From Planctomycetota bacterium (lineage in GTDB: Bacteria; Planctomycetota; Planctomycetia; Pirellulales; Pirellulaceae), in assembly GCA_024276655.1 (NCBI GenBank), contig JAJRWU010000068.1, forward strand, positions 1 to 64,000: a stretch of 64,000 bases of DNA. The letters run 5' to 3'. Numbering within the stretch: the first letter of the stretch is position 1; every line of letters starts with the position of its first letter. The position numbers and the translations under genes were made by a program. The notes under the pieces were generated by a model. The model was not told the DNA's origin. It made no database searches and saw nothing but the letters and a program-made list of their open reading frames with translations. Of this stretch, positions 9,231 through 17,710 are shown in pieces.

Positions 9231-9740
9231 ATGGAAGCAAGCAATATTCGCGTTGCGGTTTATACCGGATCGTTCGATCCGATCACGCTTGGGCATCTCG
9301 ACGTGATTCGCCGGGCCAGCCGTCTGGTCGACCGACTGGTGGTGGGAATCGGCCTGAACGTTGAAAAAACGTCGTTTTTTTCACACGCCGAGCGCGTCGA
9401 TTTGGTTTCCTCGGTCGTGGCGGATTTCGACAACGTGGAAGTGCGCACGTTCGATGGGTTGGCCGTCGATTTTGTCCGCAAATGCAACGCCCGGGTCATG
9501 ATTCGAGGCGTGCGGCCGTTGACCGATATCGCCGCCGAATTCACCATGATGATGGCCAACCGTCAGCTCGATGCGGAAATTGAAACCGTTTTCCTCATGG
9601 CCGATGAACGGTTCGCGCATGTTTCCAGTTCCTTGATCAAGCAGATCGCACATTTGGCGTCCGACGAAAAACTCGCCAAATTCGTGCCCGCCCAAGTGAT
9701 TCCCTCGCTGCGCGCGAAGATAGAGTCTGCTGGCGCCTAG
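9231..9740 (+). CDS. coaD: Phosphopantetheine adenylyltransferase
   Basis: Catalyses ATP + 4'-phosphopantetheine to dephospho-CoA, the penultimate step of CoA synthesis, in the cytosol. The 169 residues show the nucleotidyltransferase signature GSFDPITLGHLDVI (T/HxGH motif), the substrate-binding region RTFDGLAVDFVRKCNA and the family block VMIRGVRPLTDIAAEFTMMMANRQL, then SSSLIKQIA. Length matches the family (~160). The stop codon TAG (9738-9740) is also the first three bases of the TAGTGCTTTGTCACAGC palindromic element, so the element begins exactly at the gene's end. Confidence 0.96.
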   Translation: MEASNIRVAVYTGSFDPITLGHLDVIRRASRLVDRLVVGIGLNVEKTSFFSHAERVDLVSSVVADFDNVEVRTFDGLAVDFVRKCNARVMIRGVRPLTDIAAEFTMMMANRQLDAEIETVFLMADERFAHVSSSLIKQIAHLASDEKLAKFVPAQVIPSLRAKIESAGA

Positions 9741-9875
9741 TGCTTTGTCACAGCTTAATTTCAGGATCAGCCGCAGGGCGCTAGCCCACGGTTCCGAGCA
9801 GGAAAACCGTGGGCTAGCGCCCCGCGGCTGATATCTTGCAACCCTAATTCTTAGCTGTGACAAAGCACTAGGCGC
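9733..9875. repeat. Long palindromic element (TAGTGCTTTGT family) at the coaD stop
   Basis: About 143 bp with near-perfect inverted ends: GCGCCTAGTGCTTTGTCACAGC on the left and its reverse complement on the right. A second inner stem contains GGGCGCTAGCCCACGGTT and AACCGTGGGCTAGCGCCC. It carries no reading frame. A second copy with the same ends lies at 54546-55077, and a relative sharing the GCGCTAG-CACGGTT inner part is at about 29679-29775. This looks like a MITE-like or REP-like mobile palindrome. Confidence 0.8.
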
Positions 9876-9882
9876 ATAAAAA

Positions 9883-9919
9883 ACTCTCACCGCAGGATTT
9901 TCGATCCAGCGATGAGAGT
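9883..9919 (-). terminator. Rho-independent terminator for the small secreted protein gene
   Basis: On the minus strand the stem ACTCTCATCGC...GCGGTGAGAGT, with an inner GGAT/ATCC stem around CGAA, is followed directly by TTTTTT. It lies about 70 nt past the stop codon of the minus-strand gene at 9989-10321. Geometry and T-run fit an intrinsic terminator. Confidence 0.72.
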
Positions 9920-9988
9920 AGTGGGTTGTCGCTCGCTTCGGAGCTGCGTCCTCTTTGGGGACGCGCCGCCAGATTCAAACCGGCCGGC

Positions 9989-10321
9989 TCAAAACTGATC
10001 CAAAATGAATTGGTGCCCTTGGTGGTAGGCGCGGCCTTCCGGGAACGGACTGTGCCACTGTCGGTTGTAAACAGGGGTCCTCATTTCCGACGGGTAGCGG
10101 TAGTACAGCGATTCGCTGCTCCGATAATACTCGCTTCCCCAGAAGTTGCGCGGGTAGTACACGTACGGGTAGTGGTAAAATCGCTCCCAATCCCGGACAT
10201 TATTCCCGCCGCCCCAAACACGGCCGAACGCCCTCTCTTGGGCTTGGCACGACGAAGCGCCGACGGCAAAAACGAGAAACAAAGCGCCCGCCAGCGCGAT
10301 TACTTTGGCTTGAAACATCAT
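9989..10321 (-). CDS. Small secreted protein of a planctomycete family often labelled calmodulin-binding
   Basis: A 110-residue protein starting at a double ATG preceded by GGGGAG. The N-terminus is a signal peptide (KVIALAGALFLVFAVGASSCQA). The mature part is aromatic and Arg-rich: RAFGRVWGGGNNVRDWERFYHYPYVYYPRNFWG, then YYRSSESLYYRYPSEMRTPVYNR and a C-terminal GHQFILDQF. I recognise the pattern from small secreted proteins of planctomycetes annotated by similarity as calmodulin-binding; no biochemical role is implied. The frame is open further upstream but the signal peptide and ribosome binding site fix this start. An opposite-strand open frame here is a shadow. Confidence 0.75.
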   Translation of the reverse strand: MMFQAKVIALAGALFLVFAVGASSCQAQERAFGRVWGGGNNVRDWERFYHYPYVYYPRNFWGSEYYRSSESLYYRYPSEMRTPVYNRQWHSPFPEGRAYHQGHQFILDQF

Positions 10322-10697
10322 TAGGCTCCCCTGTGCCACCGACCTCAGACATCGTTTGATTTTCGCCCACGATAGGCGACCCGCCGAAGACGAATGGAAT
10401 CGTCCGCGCGGCAGCTCATCTTGGTTGCGGCCTTGCCGCCGTGGTAACGTCGCCAACGCCGCAATGGATTCACAGCCTGACATCACTTACCATCGGCTGG
10501 CCCCGTAACCGGCATTGAGCGATTATGCGGAAGAATCGGTGCAATGCATCGCTCCGTGAAAGTGGGACGAATAGGTGGAATATTCGGCCGCGTTCATGGC
10601 GGGGCGAGCCATCTAAAGACATGTTTTGAAATGTAGGCCGCCAGTGCGATGGCCTTGGAAGGCCATCGTATCCTTTCGTTTCAAAGCCCGGCGTTGC
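10322..10697. other. Intergenic, no gene seen; short palindrome
   Basis: The region between two minus-strand genes holds the promoter side of the small secreted protein gene and the 3' flank of the glycosyltransferase gene. At 10647-10668 there is a perfect 10-bp inverted repeat, CGATGGCCTT-GG-AAGGCCATCG. There is no T-run on the minus strand side that would make it a clear terminator. I see no credible coding frame. Confidence 0.5.
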
Positions 10698-11462
10698 TCA
10701 GTGGGACGTCCGCCATTCGCGCCACACAAGCTGCGGAAAGACCCAGGCATCGCGCGCATAGCGCCGACAAAGCCGCCGCGGTTCGCTGGCCATTCGATGG
10801 AGCCATTCCAGACCGCTGCGTTGCATCCAATTCGGCGCACGCGATTTTTCTCCGGCGAGAAAGTCGATCGTGGCTCCAATACAAAGGGCGGCGTCGGCGC
10901 TAATTTCGTCGCGGTGCGCATGCACCCATTTTTCTTGTTTCGGCGCGCCCAACCCCACCATCAGCACTTGCGGCGCTGCTTGGCGAATCAACTCCAAAAT
11001 GCGTTGGTTTTCGTCGTCATCGTGCTCAAAGCCGAGAGGCGGCGAGTAAACCCCCGTGATTTGCACATGCGGCCAACGTCGTTCGATATTAACCGCCGCC
11101 CGCTCCCCAACACCGGCGGCGGCGCCTAAAAGAAACACGCGCAACGGCTGCTCGAATTGCTCGGCAACCTCGAACAACGCCGGCGCCAGATCAGAACCCG
11201 GGGCTCTCTCGGGCAGGCGTTTACCCAATAGCCGGGAGGCCAACACAACCGGCCAACCATCGGCCAGCACCATGGCGGCGTCGCCATAGGCGGCGCGGAG
11301 CGAAGCGTCGTGCTGAAGCAGAACGGTATGATCTACGTTCGGCGTAACCACATACCGGCATTGCGATTGTGGGGACTTACACCATTCGACAATTCGCTCC
11401 ACCGCTTCGGTCATGCGGATCGAATCGATTTCAACACCAAATAATCTGACTCTTCCCGACAT
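10698..11462 (-). CDS. WecG/TagA/CpsF family glycosyltransferase
   Basis: A 254-residue glycosyltransferase of the GT26 family, whose members transfer N-acetylmannosaminuronic acid, ManNAc or similar sugars to lipid-linked intermediates in surface polysaccharide synthesis. Family blocks are visible: VVTPNVDHTVLLQHD near residue 40, LADGWPVVLASRLLGKRLPERAPGSDL (the catalytic-Asp region), VFLLGAAAGVGERAA, then VGLGAPKQEKWVHAHRDEI and CIGATIDFLAGEKSRAPNWMQRSGLEWLHR. Length is normal. It stands alone with no polysaccharide cluster around it, so the acceptor cannot be inferred. Confidence 0.92.
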   Translation of the reverse strand: MSGRVRLFGVEIDSIRMTEAVERIVEWCKSPQSQCRYVVTPNVDHTVLLQHDASLRAAYGDAAMVLADGWPVVLASRLLGKRLPERAPGSDLAPALFEVAEQFEQPLRVFLLGAAAGVGERAAVNIERRWPHVQITGVYSPPLGFEHDDDENQRILELIRQAAPQVLMVGLGAPKQEKWVHAHRDEISADAALCIGATIDFLAGEKSRAPNWMQRSGLEWLHRMASEPRRLCRRYARDAWVFPQLVWREWRTSH

Positions 11463-11915
11463 TGCCCGTTGGCTCCCGGTGTATGTGTTTTTTCAGCAAA
11501 ACGCCGACACGCAAATGCCAGCCGCCCACCGAAACATACGTTGCCCGCACCCGTTTTGCAGGCAGCGGGTCGGAGGAATCTGTTTTTCTAGCTGCAAGAA
11601 ATATTTTCCGCTATTGACTCCGCATAAAGAGCTTTGTACGCTTCCGCCCCAAATCTGTATTGCCGGTATTCGTGCGGCGCGGGGCTTTTGCATCCCCACT
11701 ATTTCACCGGTTTATTCCGATTTGGCGAACTTTTCGGATTAGTTGGCCTGAAGCAACTATTCCGCCGAAGAGAAGAGGAAGCACTTCGTCTGCGATTACG
11801 TTGCCGCCGACGTCGTGGAGCGAAGGCGGGTCTCCCAAGAGGGGAGCGCGCAAGCATTTTACGGTCGTTTGCAAGCGCGATTCTGGCAGGCGAATCAAAA
11901 CAGGACAAGGAAGTC
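11463..11915. other. Divergent intergenic region with weak promoter candidate
   Basis: This gap separates the minus-strand glycosyltransferase from the plus-strand repeat lipoprotein and must contain their promoters. A possible sigma-70 site is TTGACT at 11614-11619 with TACGCT at 11637-11642 (17-nt spacer); the -10 match is poor. No coding frame with a ribosome binding site is seen; the frame open from 11634 in phase with the lipoprotein is explained by its upstream leader. Confidence 0.4.
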
Positions 11916-13100
11916 ATGCAGATCAAATCATCGCGATGGAAATTCGTAGCTCTCACGTCCGCCTGGATAGCAGTAGCGGCCATGACCGGCTGCCAAAGCG
12001 GTGGGGCGTACAACACTCCCGGAATGGGTTGGCTGGGTTTCGGCAAGAAAAAAACAGCCGATAGCGGAATGGTGGCCAATAGCTCCACGCCGAAACCGCC
12101 TTCCTCCACGGGCACTCCGTATCCGGTGAGCGGCCCCAACGCCGTTGCATCGAGCCTGGGCTACCCTCAGAGTAGCGGCGGATACGGCAATCCGGTCGAC
12201 ACACTCCAGCAAACGGCGGCGCAAGCGGCTTACGGCGCCCAGCAAGTTGCCAGCCAAGCGGCCTACGGCGCCCAACAAGCGGCGTCGCAGTCGGCCTATG
12301 GCGCGCAACGAGCCGTTTCCGACGCCGCCTACGGCGCAGCGGACCGCGTGTCCCAAGCTGCTTCGCAAGCGGCTTACGGCGCCCAACAAGCCATCGGCGG
12401 ATACAACACCGGTCAGTACCAAACCGGCGGCGCCTCCGCTTACGTAGCTAGTGCGCCGCAATCGGGTTACTCGCAGCCAAGTCCTCAAAGCGGCTATGGG
12501 CAAACACCAGCCGCCGGCTATGGGCAAACACCAGCCGCCGGCTATGGGCAAACACCAGCCGCCGGCTATGGCGCGCCGGCTGCAACGGGCTATGCTGACC
12601 AATCCGCCACGGGCGGACAGAGCTATCAAGACAATAGCTACGGCGCTTCGCCGCAGATGCAAAACGCGCCTGTTGCGGAAGCGGAAAGCGGCTCGGGCTA
12701 CGGTCAATCTGGTGGTTACGGCGGCCAACCCTCCAGCGCTGGAAGCTACCAGCCTCCGGCGGCGGCGTACGGCTCCGCTCCCGGAAGCGCGTACCAACAA
12801 CCCAGCAGTTACCAACCACCCGCCGACAACAGCTACGCCCCAACCTCCAGTTATGGCGGCGGCTACGGCGCCACGGACTCAGCCGCTGGCAGTGAGTACC
12901 GACCAGGAAGCACCGCCAACTACGGCAGCGCGGAGGCGGGCAACGTCCAACCAGCGACGTACTCCCCCGGCGGCTATGCCTCACCGGCCGGTGAAAGTCC
13001 GGCCTACGGCGGAACGCAAGGCTCTCCATACGGCGCCCCGGCGGCAAAAACCGCCGCGCCTGCCGAAGGGTCGCACTCGCACGGCTCGCATAGTCATTGA
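11916..13100 (+). CDS. Repeat-rich secreted lipoprotein (Tyr/Gly/Gln/Ala-rich)
   Basis: A 394-residue protein starting at ATG with an AAGGAA ribosome binding site. Residues 1-25 are a lipoprotein signal (FVALTSAWIAVAAMTGCQSG), so the mature protein should be anchored to a membrane through Cys. The rest is low-complexity: an Ala/Gln heptad-like zone (AAYGAQQVASQ repeated about five times), then perfect YGQTPAAG octapeptide repeats, then Tyr-Gly-Ser-Pro repeats, ending in a His/Ser tail (EGSHSHGSHSH) that might bind metal. No catalytic domain is seen. I do not recognise a named family; composition resembles structural or surface-layer-associated planctomycete proteins. Confidence 0.8.
   Translation: MQIKSSRWKFVALTSAWIAVAAMTGCQSGGAYNTPGMGWLGFGKKKTADSGMVANSSTPKPPSSTGTPYPVSGPNAVASSLGYPQSSGGYGNPVDTLQQTAAQAAYGAQQVASQAAYGAQQAASQSAYGAQRAVSDAAYGAADRVSQAASQAAYGAQQAIGGYNTGQYQTGGASAYVASAPQSGYSQPSPQSGYGQTPAAGYGQTPAAGYGQTPAAGYGAPAATGYADQSATGGQSYQDNSYGASPQMQNAPVAEAESGSGYGQSGGYGGQPSSAGSYQPPAAAYGSAPGSAYQQPSSYQPPADNSYAPTSSYGGGYGATDSAAGSEYRPGSTANYGSAEAGNVQPATYSPGGYASPAGESPAYGGTQGSPYGAPAAKTAAPAEGSHSHGSHSH
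12495..12566 (+). repeat. Three perfect tandem copies of a 24-bp coding repeat
   Basis: Three identical consecutive 24-bp units (beginning TATGGGCAAACACCAGCC) encode YGQTPAAG three times within the repeat-rich lipoprotein. Nucleotide identity is complete, which points to recent expansion by slippage or recombination. Confidence 0.9.
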
Positions 13101-13124
13101 GCTGTTGCCAGCGGCGTGAAGTAT

Positions 13125-13157
13125 AAAAGCCCGGCATTTTGAAAATGCCGGGCTTTT
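13125..13157. terminator. AAGCCCGGC hairpin between convergent genes (bidirectional terminator)
   Basis: A perfect inverted repeat with 16-bp arms around one base, AAAAGCCCGGCATTTT and its complement. It is flanked by A-run and T-run, so it can act as an intrinsic terminator in both directions. It lies between the convergent lipoprotein (ends 13100) and PIG-L gene (ends 13181). The same sequence recurs at 17542, 18434, 22759 and 23898. Confidence 0.85.
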
Positions 13158-13180
13158 TTTCGAGAGTTCCATGTTCCGGC

Positions 13181-13876
13181 TTACAGTATCGCAACGGGCC
13201 GTTTGCGGGCCGCCCACAACGCCTCGGCATAACGAACGCCGCAGGTCTGCCCACGATAGCGAGCCAGTGTTTCCTTGTTTTGCTGGGCGCCGCCGGGCTG
13301 GTTCGCCTGGTATTCCCGGTTTTGTTGCAAGGCCATCAATCGCCCCAACCATTCATTGGCCTGCTCCCAGTAATCGCTGATATCGACAAACGTATCGGGT
13401 TCAAAGCCGATGGTGTGGCCGGGGCCGTTATCGTATTGATAGATGGCTCGCGGCGTTTTGAAATGCTCTTGATTGATCACCCGGCCGCCATGCCGCAAGG
13501 CAATTTTGCTCAGTTGCGCCGCGATGGTGTGATCGTGGTGGTGGTCGTTTTCCCACAAGTGGAAAGCGATGTCGGGCTTGATATCGAACACCGCTTGCGC
13601 CACTTTCTGTTTCGCTTCCGCATTGGCGTCGTACTGATGCGAAGCGAAAGCGAGAAATTGCGTTTCCACGCCATACGTTTGGCAGATCTTACTCACCGAC
13701 GCCACGAATTCCCGCTCGCGGCCCTTGGTGGGCGGCCAATTTGAATAATCGCCGATCAGAATCAACTGAATCACGCGGTAATGTTTGGCCACCGCCTTGA
13801 GCATGATTCCGGGAACGCCGTAAATGCAATCATCGAAATGGGCGCCGATCGCCAACAATGTTTTTTGAGCGGCCAA
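13181..13876 (-). CDS. PIG-L family zinc-dependent deacetylase
   Basis: A 231-residue member of the PIG-L/LmbE family, which removes N-acetyl groups from sugar conjugates using a metal bound by an AHxDD motif and a downstream HxxH. Here the motif is GAHFDDCIYG (residues ~12-21) and the downstream site HDHTIAAQ. The start is TTG with GAGGAG seven bases upstream. Its substrate cannot be read from context, since the neighbours are unrelated. It converges on the repeat lipoprotein, separated by a hairpin terminator, and diverges from the oxidoreductase gene at 14070. Confidence 0.88.
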   Translation of the reverse strand: MAAQKTLLAIGAHFDDCIYGVPGIMLKAVAKHYRVIQLILIGDYSNWPPTKGREREFVASVSKICQTYGVETQFLAFASHQYDANAEAKQKVAQAVFDIKPDIAFHLWENDHHHDHTIAAQLSKIALRHGGRVINQEHFKTPRAIYQYDNGPGHTIGFEPDTFVDISDYWEQANEWLGRLMALQQNREYQANQPGGAQQNKETLARYRGQTCGVRYAEALWAARKRPVAIL

Positions 13877-14069
13877 CGGTCTTCTCCTCAGCGGCGACAG
13901 TTTGAAAGTTGGAATCGAGATACCGGGTATTGTAACACGCTGGCGGCGGCCTCTCGCGACTGGCCAGTTGCATCGTGTACAGTGGTGCGATCAGGAGACC
14001 ATGCCAAAACTTTTTGAATACCGAATTCAGCTTTGCCAACAACGCGCGATTCGCTAGGGAGAAACGAGC

Positions 14070-15047
14070 ATGTCGAGGACCAGTTTTTCACCGGTGAAAG
14101 TGGGCGTTGTCGGGCTGGGCCGCTTCGGGCGGCTGCACGCTTTAACACTCGCCGGACTCGCGGAGTCTGAATTGGTGGCCTTGGTGGCGCGGCGGCGGGA
14201 AAGCCTCGACGCCCTCGCGCCGGAGCTTCCCGGCGTGCGAGGTTGGACAAACCTTCAGCAGGCGATTGCGGAGTCCGGCGCGGAAGCCTGGGTGGTTGCC
14301 TGTTCGACGGCGTCGCATGCGTCGGTGGCCAAGGCGTTGCTGGAGAGTGGAAAAACGGTGCTCCTGGAAAAACCGATTGCCGACAACCTGCCTGACGCGG
14401 AAAGTTTGGCGCCGTTGGTATCGCCCAACTCCAGCAATCTGATGATCGGGCATATCGTGCTCTTCAATAGCGAGTTTCAGGAGTTGCGCGCCGCGGCGCG
14501 GCGGCGAGGACCGATCTCGTACATCAACTGCGTGCGGCATCGGCCGGCCAGCATCGTGAAGGACTTTCCCGGCGAGAATCCTCTGCATGCGGCGATGGTC
14601 CATGACCTTTACGCCACGCAGGTTTTGCTCGACCGCGCCGAACCTAATCATTGCAGCGCGCAATTCCATCGGACCGAAAGCGGCGTGATCGACCTGGCTC
14701 TGGCGCAGCTCAAGTGGAAAGACGGCCCCGTGGCGTCGTTCGCGGCATCGTATTTAACGCCTTCGGGAATGCCGCCCCGAGGTTTCGACCGAACCGAAGT
14801 ATTCGGCGCGGGGTGGTCTGCCCGCATTTCGCCGAACCCCAGGCCGATCGAAGTCTGGGATTCGCAAGCTTCCTGGCCGTTGGCGCTCGAGGTGCGCGCT
14901 GTTCCGCCGAGCGGAATGATGGCCGAGGAACTGCGGTGTTTTTGTCGCGTCGCGCAAGGACTCGAACCCGTGCCGCTTGGCGCGACCTACGCCGACGCCA
15001 TCCAAGTGCAACGCTGGATGGAAAAACTCAACGCCAGCGCGGAGTGA
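14070..15047 (+). CDS. Gfo/Idh/MocA family NAD(P)-dependent oxidoreductase
   Basis: A 325-residue dehydrogenase with an N-terminal Rossmann fold: VGVVGLGRFGRLHALTL (GxGxxG-type, residues ~10-27) and the family EKP motif (TVLLEKPIADN, residues ~92-103). The C-terminal half fits the alpha/beta GFO_IDH_MocA_C domain. Members act on sugars, inositols or their derivatives; the substrate is not evident. A GGGAG ribosome binding site lies 7 nt before the ATG. It is divergent from PIG-L and convergent with the hydrolase downstream. Overexpanded Gfo/Idh families are typical of planctomycetes. Confidence 0.92.
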   Translation: MSRTSFSPVKVGVVGLGRFGRLHALTLAGLAESELVALVARRRESLDALAPELPGVRGWTNLQQAIAESGAEAWVVACSTASHASVAKALLESGKTVLLEKPIADNLPDAESLAPLVSPNSSNLMIGHIVLFNSEFQELRAAARRRGPISYINCVRHRPASIVKDFPGENPLHAAMVHDLYATQVLLDRAEPNHCSAQFHRTESGVIDLALAQLKWKDGPVASFAASYLTPSGMPPRGFDRTEVFGAGWSARISPNPRPIEVWDSQASWPLALEVRAVPPSGMMAEELRCFCRVAQGLEPVPLGATYADAIQVQRWMEKLNASAE

Positions 15048-15124
15048 AGCGGCGATGAGTGGCATTGATCGGCCAGCCGAGTTTTCCCACAAGGCAAGCG
15101 GCGATATTTTTTCAGCCGCTCGCC

Positions 15125-16045
15125 TCAAAGATGCTCGTCGAACCAATCGGCAAATTTTCGCAGGTCCCAGAGCATCGTCGGCCAACCGTGCTCGCCTCCT
15201 CGGTGAACGACAATCTTCACTACGCCCCCGCGCTCGACCGCGCGTTGTTGAAACCATTGCGACTGTTCGAGCGGCGTCAAGGTATCGGCGTCGCCATGAT
15301 AGATGAGCGTCGGTGGAAGATCGGCCGTGATGTGGTAGATCGGCGAACATTCGCGGCCAATCACTTTCCAGGCGGAAAGCTTCGCGGCGTCGGGCCCGAA
15401 AGCTTTCACGAAACTCTTGGGCGGTCCGCCATCGCCCAGGTTTTCCGTGGAATTCCCCAAGTGCAATAGATCGGTCACGGGGTAAAAAATAGCCACGGCT
15501 TGAACGGCGCTGCTCTCACGATCGACGGGATCTTGCGAGTCTTGAGGGCCGGGTCGGCCGCAGGTGGCCAGCATTAAACTGAGGTGTCCCCCGGCGCTGC
15601 CGCCGCTGACTCCCAGCCTTGTCGGATCGACTCCGTATTCCTCCGCATGATGCCGGACAAATCGCACCCCGCGATGAACGTCTTCGATGATCTCGGTAAC
15701 GGTCGCTTCGGGTTGCGAAACATGGCAAATCGCGAAAATCGTGTAGCCTCGGCGGAGCAATGGCGCCATCATCCAGGTCGGCGTCTCGCCAGGACGCCCT
15801 GATTTCCAACCACCGCTGACCATAAACGCCACGCCGCGCCCGTTCGGGCGCAGAGGCTGAATCACATCGAGCGTTAACGGTAGATCGTTTCGGCGTCCAT
15901 ACACAAGCCCGTCGGTGCGCTCCACCACGGGGTGCAAATACCACCAGCCGGCGCCCGCCAGCAGCAGAAACGCAGCCATGATCGAAAACGTCGTCAGCAG
16001 AACCATTCGCAGCCAACGACGGCGCCAAAACCAGAATCGTTTCAT
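15125..16045 (-). CDS. Membrane-anchored alpha/beta hydrolase (acetyl esterase/lipase type)
   Basis: A 306-residue protein with an N-terminal basic stretch and one transmembrane helix (MVLLTTFSIMAAFLLLAGAGWWYL), then an alpha/beta hydrolase fold. The nucleophile elbow is GVSGGSAGGH (GxSxG, residues ~160-169), the acid is probably in HGDADTLTP and the His in GGEHGWP. This arrangement matches BD-FAE/acetyl-xylan-esterase-like or Aes-type esterases. ATG at 16045 is chosen because AGGTGG lies 8 nt upstream; a GTG at 16057 is an alternative. Substrate unknown. Confidence 0.88.
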   Translation of the reverse strand: MKRFWFWRRRWLRMVLLTTFSIMAAFLLLAGAGWWYLHPVVERTDGLVYGRRNDLPLTLDVIQPLRPNGRGVAFMVSGGWKSGRPGETPTWMMAPLLRRGYTIFAICHVSQPEATVTEIIEDVHRGVRFVRHHAEEYGVDPTRLGVSGGSAGGHLSLMLATCGRPGPQDSQDPVDRESSAVQAVAIFYPVTDLLHLGNSTENLGDGGPPKSFVKAFGPDAAKLSAWKVIGRECSPIYHITADLPPTLIYHGDADTLTPLEQSQWFQQRAVERGGVVKIVVHRGGEHGWPTMLWDLRKFADWFDEHL

Positions 16046-16111
16046 ATCACTTTCCACCTGCGTAAGGAGCCGCCCAACAATAACCCGCGCGTTCCAGAAA
16101 CGTTTCGCCAG

Positions 16112-16237
16112 TTAGCACCGCCCGATAAATAACGGTCGCATTTGTGTAGCCATCGTCGCCAGACGGCGGGTGAGCGGTGACCCATCCCACGCTCTGGCGA
16201 GCATGGCTACGACACTAATTTTCCGCTCGATGCTTAA
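16112..16237 (+). repeat. ~125-bp TTAGCA-ended MITE-like element, copy 1
   Basis: Ends are imperfect inverted repeats, TTAGCACCGCCCGATAAAT and ATTTTCCGCTCGATGCTTAA, and the middle holds a second inverted repeat, GTAGCCATCGTCGCCAGACGG against GCTCTGGCGAGCATGGCTAC. No open frame. Four more copies lie at 22829, 22951, 46075 and 61872. The right end overlaps the stop codon of the minus-strand gene at 16234. Confidence 0.85.
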
Positions 16238-17355
16238 TGAACAATCGCCTTGCCATCGGGGAAGTCGCCCTCCCATCCACACGGGAAGCAGCCGGCTTCG
16301 TAGGTCGTTAGTAGAAACGAGCAAAGACCGCCGGGCATGCCTTGGGCCACAAGCTCGTATTCGATCGTCATGTGCATCAGATCCCAAGTGAAATACCGAT
16401 CAAAGGGGACTTGGTATTTCCTTAATTTCGAGGGGAGTCGTGGCCTAATCTTCGCGTAGAAAATTTCCTCGCAAGCGGTGTCAATTTCGCCTTTTTTGTC
16501 TCTATAGTATGTTTCCGCGTCGCTTTGTACATTGTTCTTCACCCATTCCATAACGCAATGCCACGCAGCCAGTTTTATGAATCCCCAATCTGAATTGTGT
16601 GCGTATGTGAGATACGCATCGGTCAGATCGGAGCCTTTGCTCGTCGCCCATGGAGAATCAACCGCCTCTCCAGCGTGTGCGAAATAATCGAGATTGGCCA
16701 ACTTCGTGAGCAACGGATGTTTTTCAACGGCTCGTTGGGCAAACGCCCCGAACTGCACTTCTTGCTGGCCAACCCCGACCGTTTCACAATCGTCTTGCTC
16801 GCCATCGTCCCAGGGAACTTCTCGGACCCAGGCGTATCCATGGAAATTGTGCTTGGGCGAACCTTCACCGATGAGTTGCTGTGTCAGGGCGTGGTAAACC
16901 GTTTCGGAAATATCGAGTAGATCCTGAAAATCATCGTCTGCCAGAGAGGAAAACCAACGAACCGCTCCCGAGAGTTGCGACTCAAAGGAATCAGGGTCAA
17001 AGCTCCAAATTTCTCCGGCGTCGATCTTGATGAAATCAAAAGATGCGCCATCGATCAGCTCTTCAAACGCCGCGATCTGTTCAGCATTTCGAGGGAATTT
17101 GTCGTGGAGTAATGCAACGCGACTTTGAAAACGCCGCCTCGCATTTATGGCCGGCGCCACAATGGTCGGTATTCGGTGGTCGTCGAATACATGATGCGTT
17201 ACGTCTTCCTCGGCGAAGAGCGATAGCCAAAGAACGGGAATGAGTCGAGAAGCGCCCGCGAGGATTTCCGCATTAGGGTCGTAGCCGCCACCATCGATTG
17301 ACGGGCCGGCGGTGCAACGCTCATTGCTCCCGACAAGATAAGCTCGATTGGCCAT
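16234..17355 (-). CDS. Conserved hypothetical protein, 373 aa
   Basis: Start at MANRAYLVGSNE is chosen because GAGAG lies about 4-8 nt upstream; the open frame extends 18 codons further without support. The protein is soluble, acidic in the middle (DDGEQDDCE) and rich in aromatic residues, with no signal peptide or transmembrane helix. The C-terminal part (TWDLMHMTIEYELVAQGMPGG) looks well folded. I do not recognise a family with certainty. The final TAA is contributed by the terminal TTAA of the adjacent 125-bp repeat, so the insertion may have replaced or trimmed the original C-terminus. Confidence 0.72.
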   Translation of the reverse strand: MANRAYLVGSNERCTAGPSIDGGGYDPNAEILAGASRLIPVLWLSLFAEEDVTHHVFDDHRIPTIVAPAINARRRFQSRVALLHDKFPRNAEQIAAFEELIDGASFDFIKIDAGEIWSFDPDSFESQLSGAVRWFSSLADDDFQDLLDISETVYHALTQQLIGEGSPKHNFHGYAWVREVPWDDGEQDDCETVGVGQQEVQFGAFAQRAVEKHPLLTKLANLDYFAHAGEAVDSPWATSKGSDLTDAYLTYAHNSDWGFIKLAAWHCVMEWVKNNVQSDAETYYRDKKGEIDTACEEIFYAKIRPRLPSKLRKYQVPFDRYFTWDLMHMTIEYELVAQGMPGGLCSFLLTTYEAGCFPCGWEGDFPDGKAIVH

Positions 17356-17541
17356 TTGCTCTCTAACAGCCTCGTGGTTTTGAGCCCCTCCAACGATTGG
17401 TATTATCAATTACTGCTGAAAAAGAACAATGGCCGCCGGCCTTCCCAGGGAAGCTGAACGACTTGCCATGTTCTTCACGATGGGTGAAAATGATTTCCGC
17501 TACCCATCGCAAGGACAATGAAATAACGGATGCAGCTTAAA

Positions 17542-17574
17542 AAAAGCCCGGCATTTTGAAAATGCCGGGCTTTT
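17542..17574. repeat. AAGCCCGGC hairpin, copy 2
   Basis: A perfect 16-bp-arm hairpin identical to that at 13125. The right flank (AATTCAGTATGTAAATTCGG) is the reverse complement of the conserved flank seen at 18434 and 22759, so it is an inverted copy of the larger element. It lies between the unrelated genes at 17355 and 17711 and could terminate the latter. Confidence 0.8.
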
Positions 17575-17641
17575 AATTCAGTATGTAAATTCGGCCCTGG
17601 TCCTTAGTCCCCCTTGGTAAGGGGAAATTGTTTTCCAGTTC

Positions 17642-17674
17642 AGAAGCCGGTTTTTTTCCAAAAACCCGGCTTCT
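17642..17674. repeat. Imperfect AGAAGCC hairpin, variant copy
   Basis: AGAAGCCGGTTTTT and AAAAACCCGGCTTCT form a slightly imperfect stem. The sequence after it, CGCACCGCCAATTCGGGAGC, matches the flank of the hairpin at 21017, so both belong to one subfamily. It lies just downstream of the minus-strand gene ending at 17711 and may terminate it. Confidence 0.65.
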
Positions 17675-17710
17675 CGCACCGCCAATTCGGGAGCAAGCTG
17701 TTGCACTTGC

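Noticed and set aside
9926-10324. 132-codon plus-strand frame
   Set aside because: Opposite to the signal-peptide-bearing secreted protein, which has a ribosome binding site and terminator.
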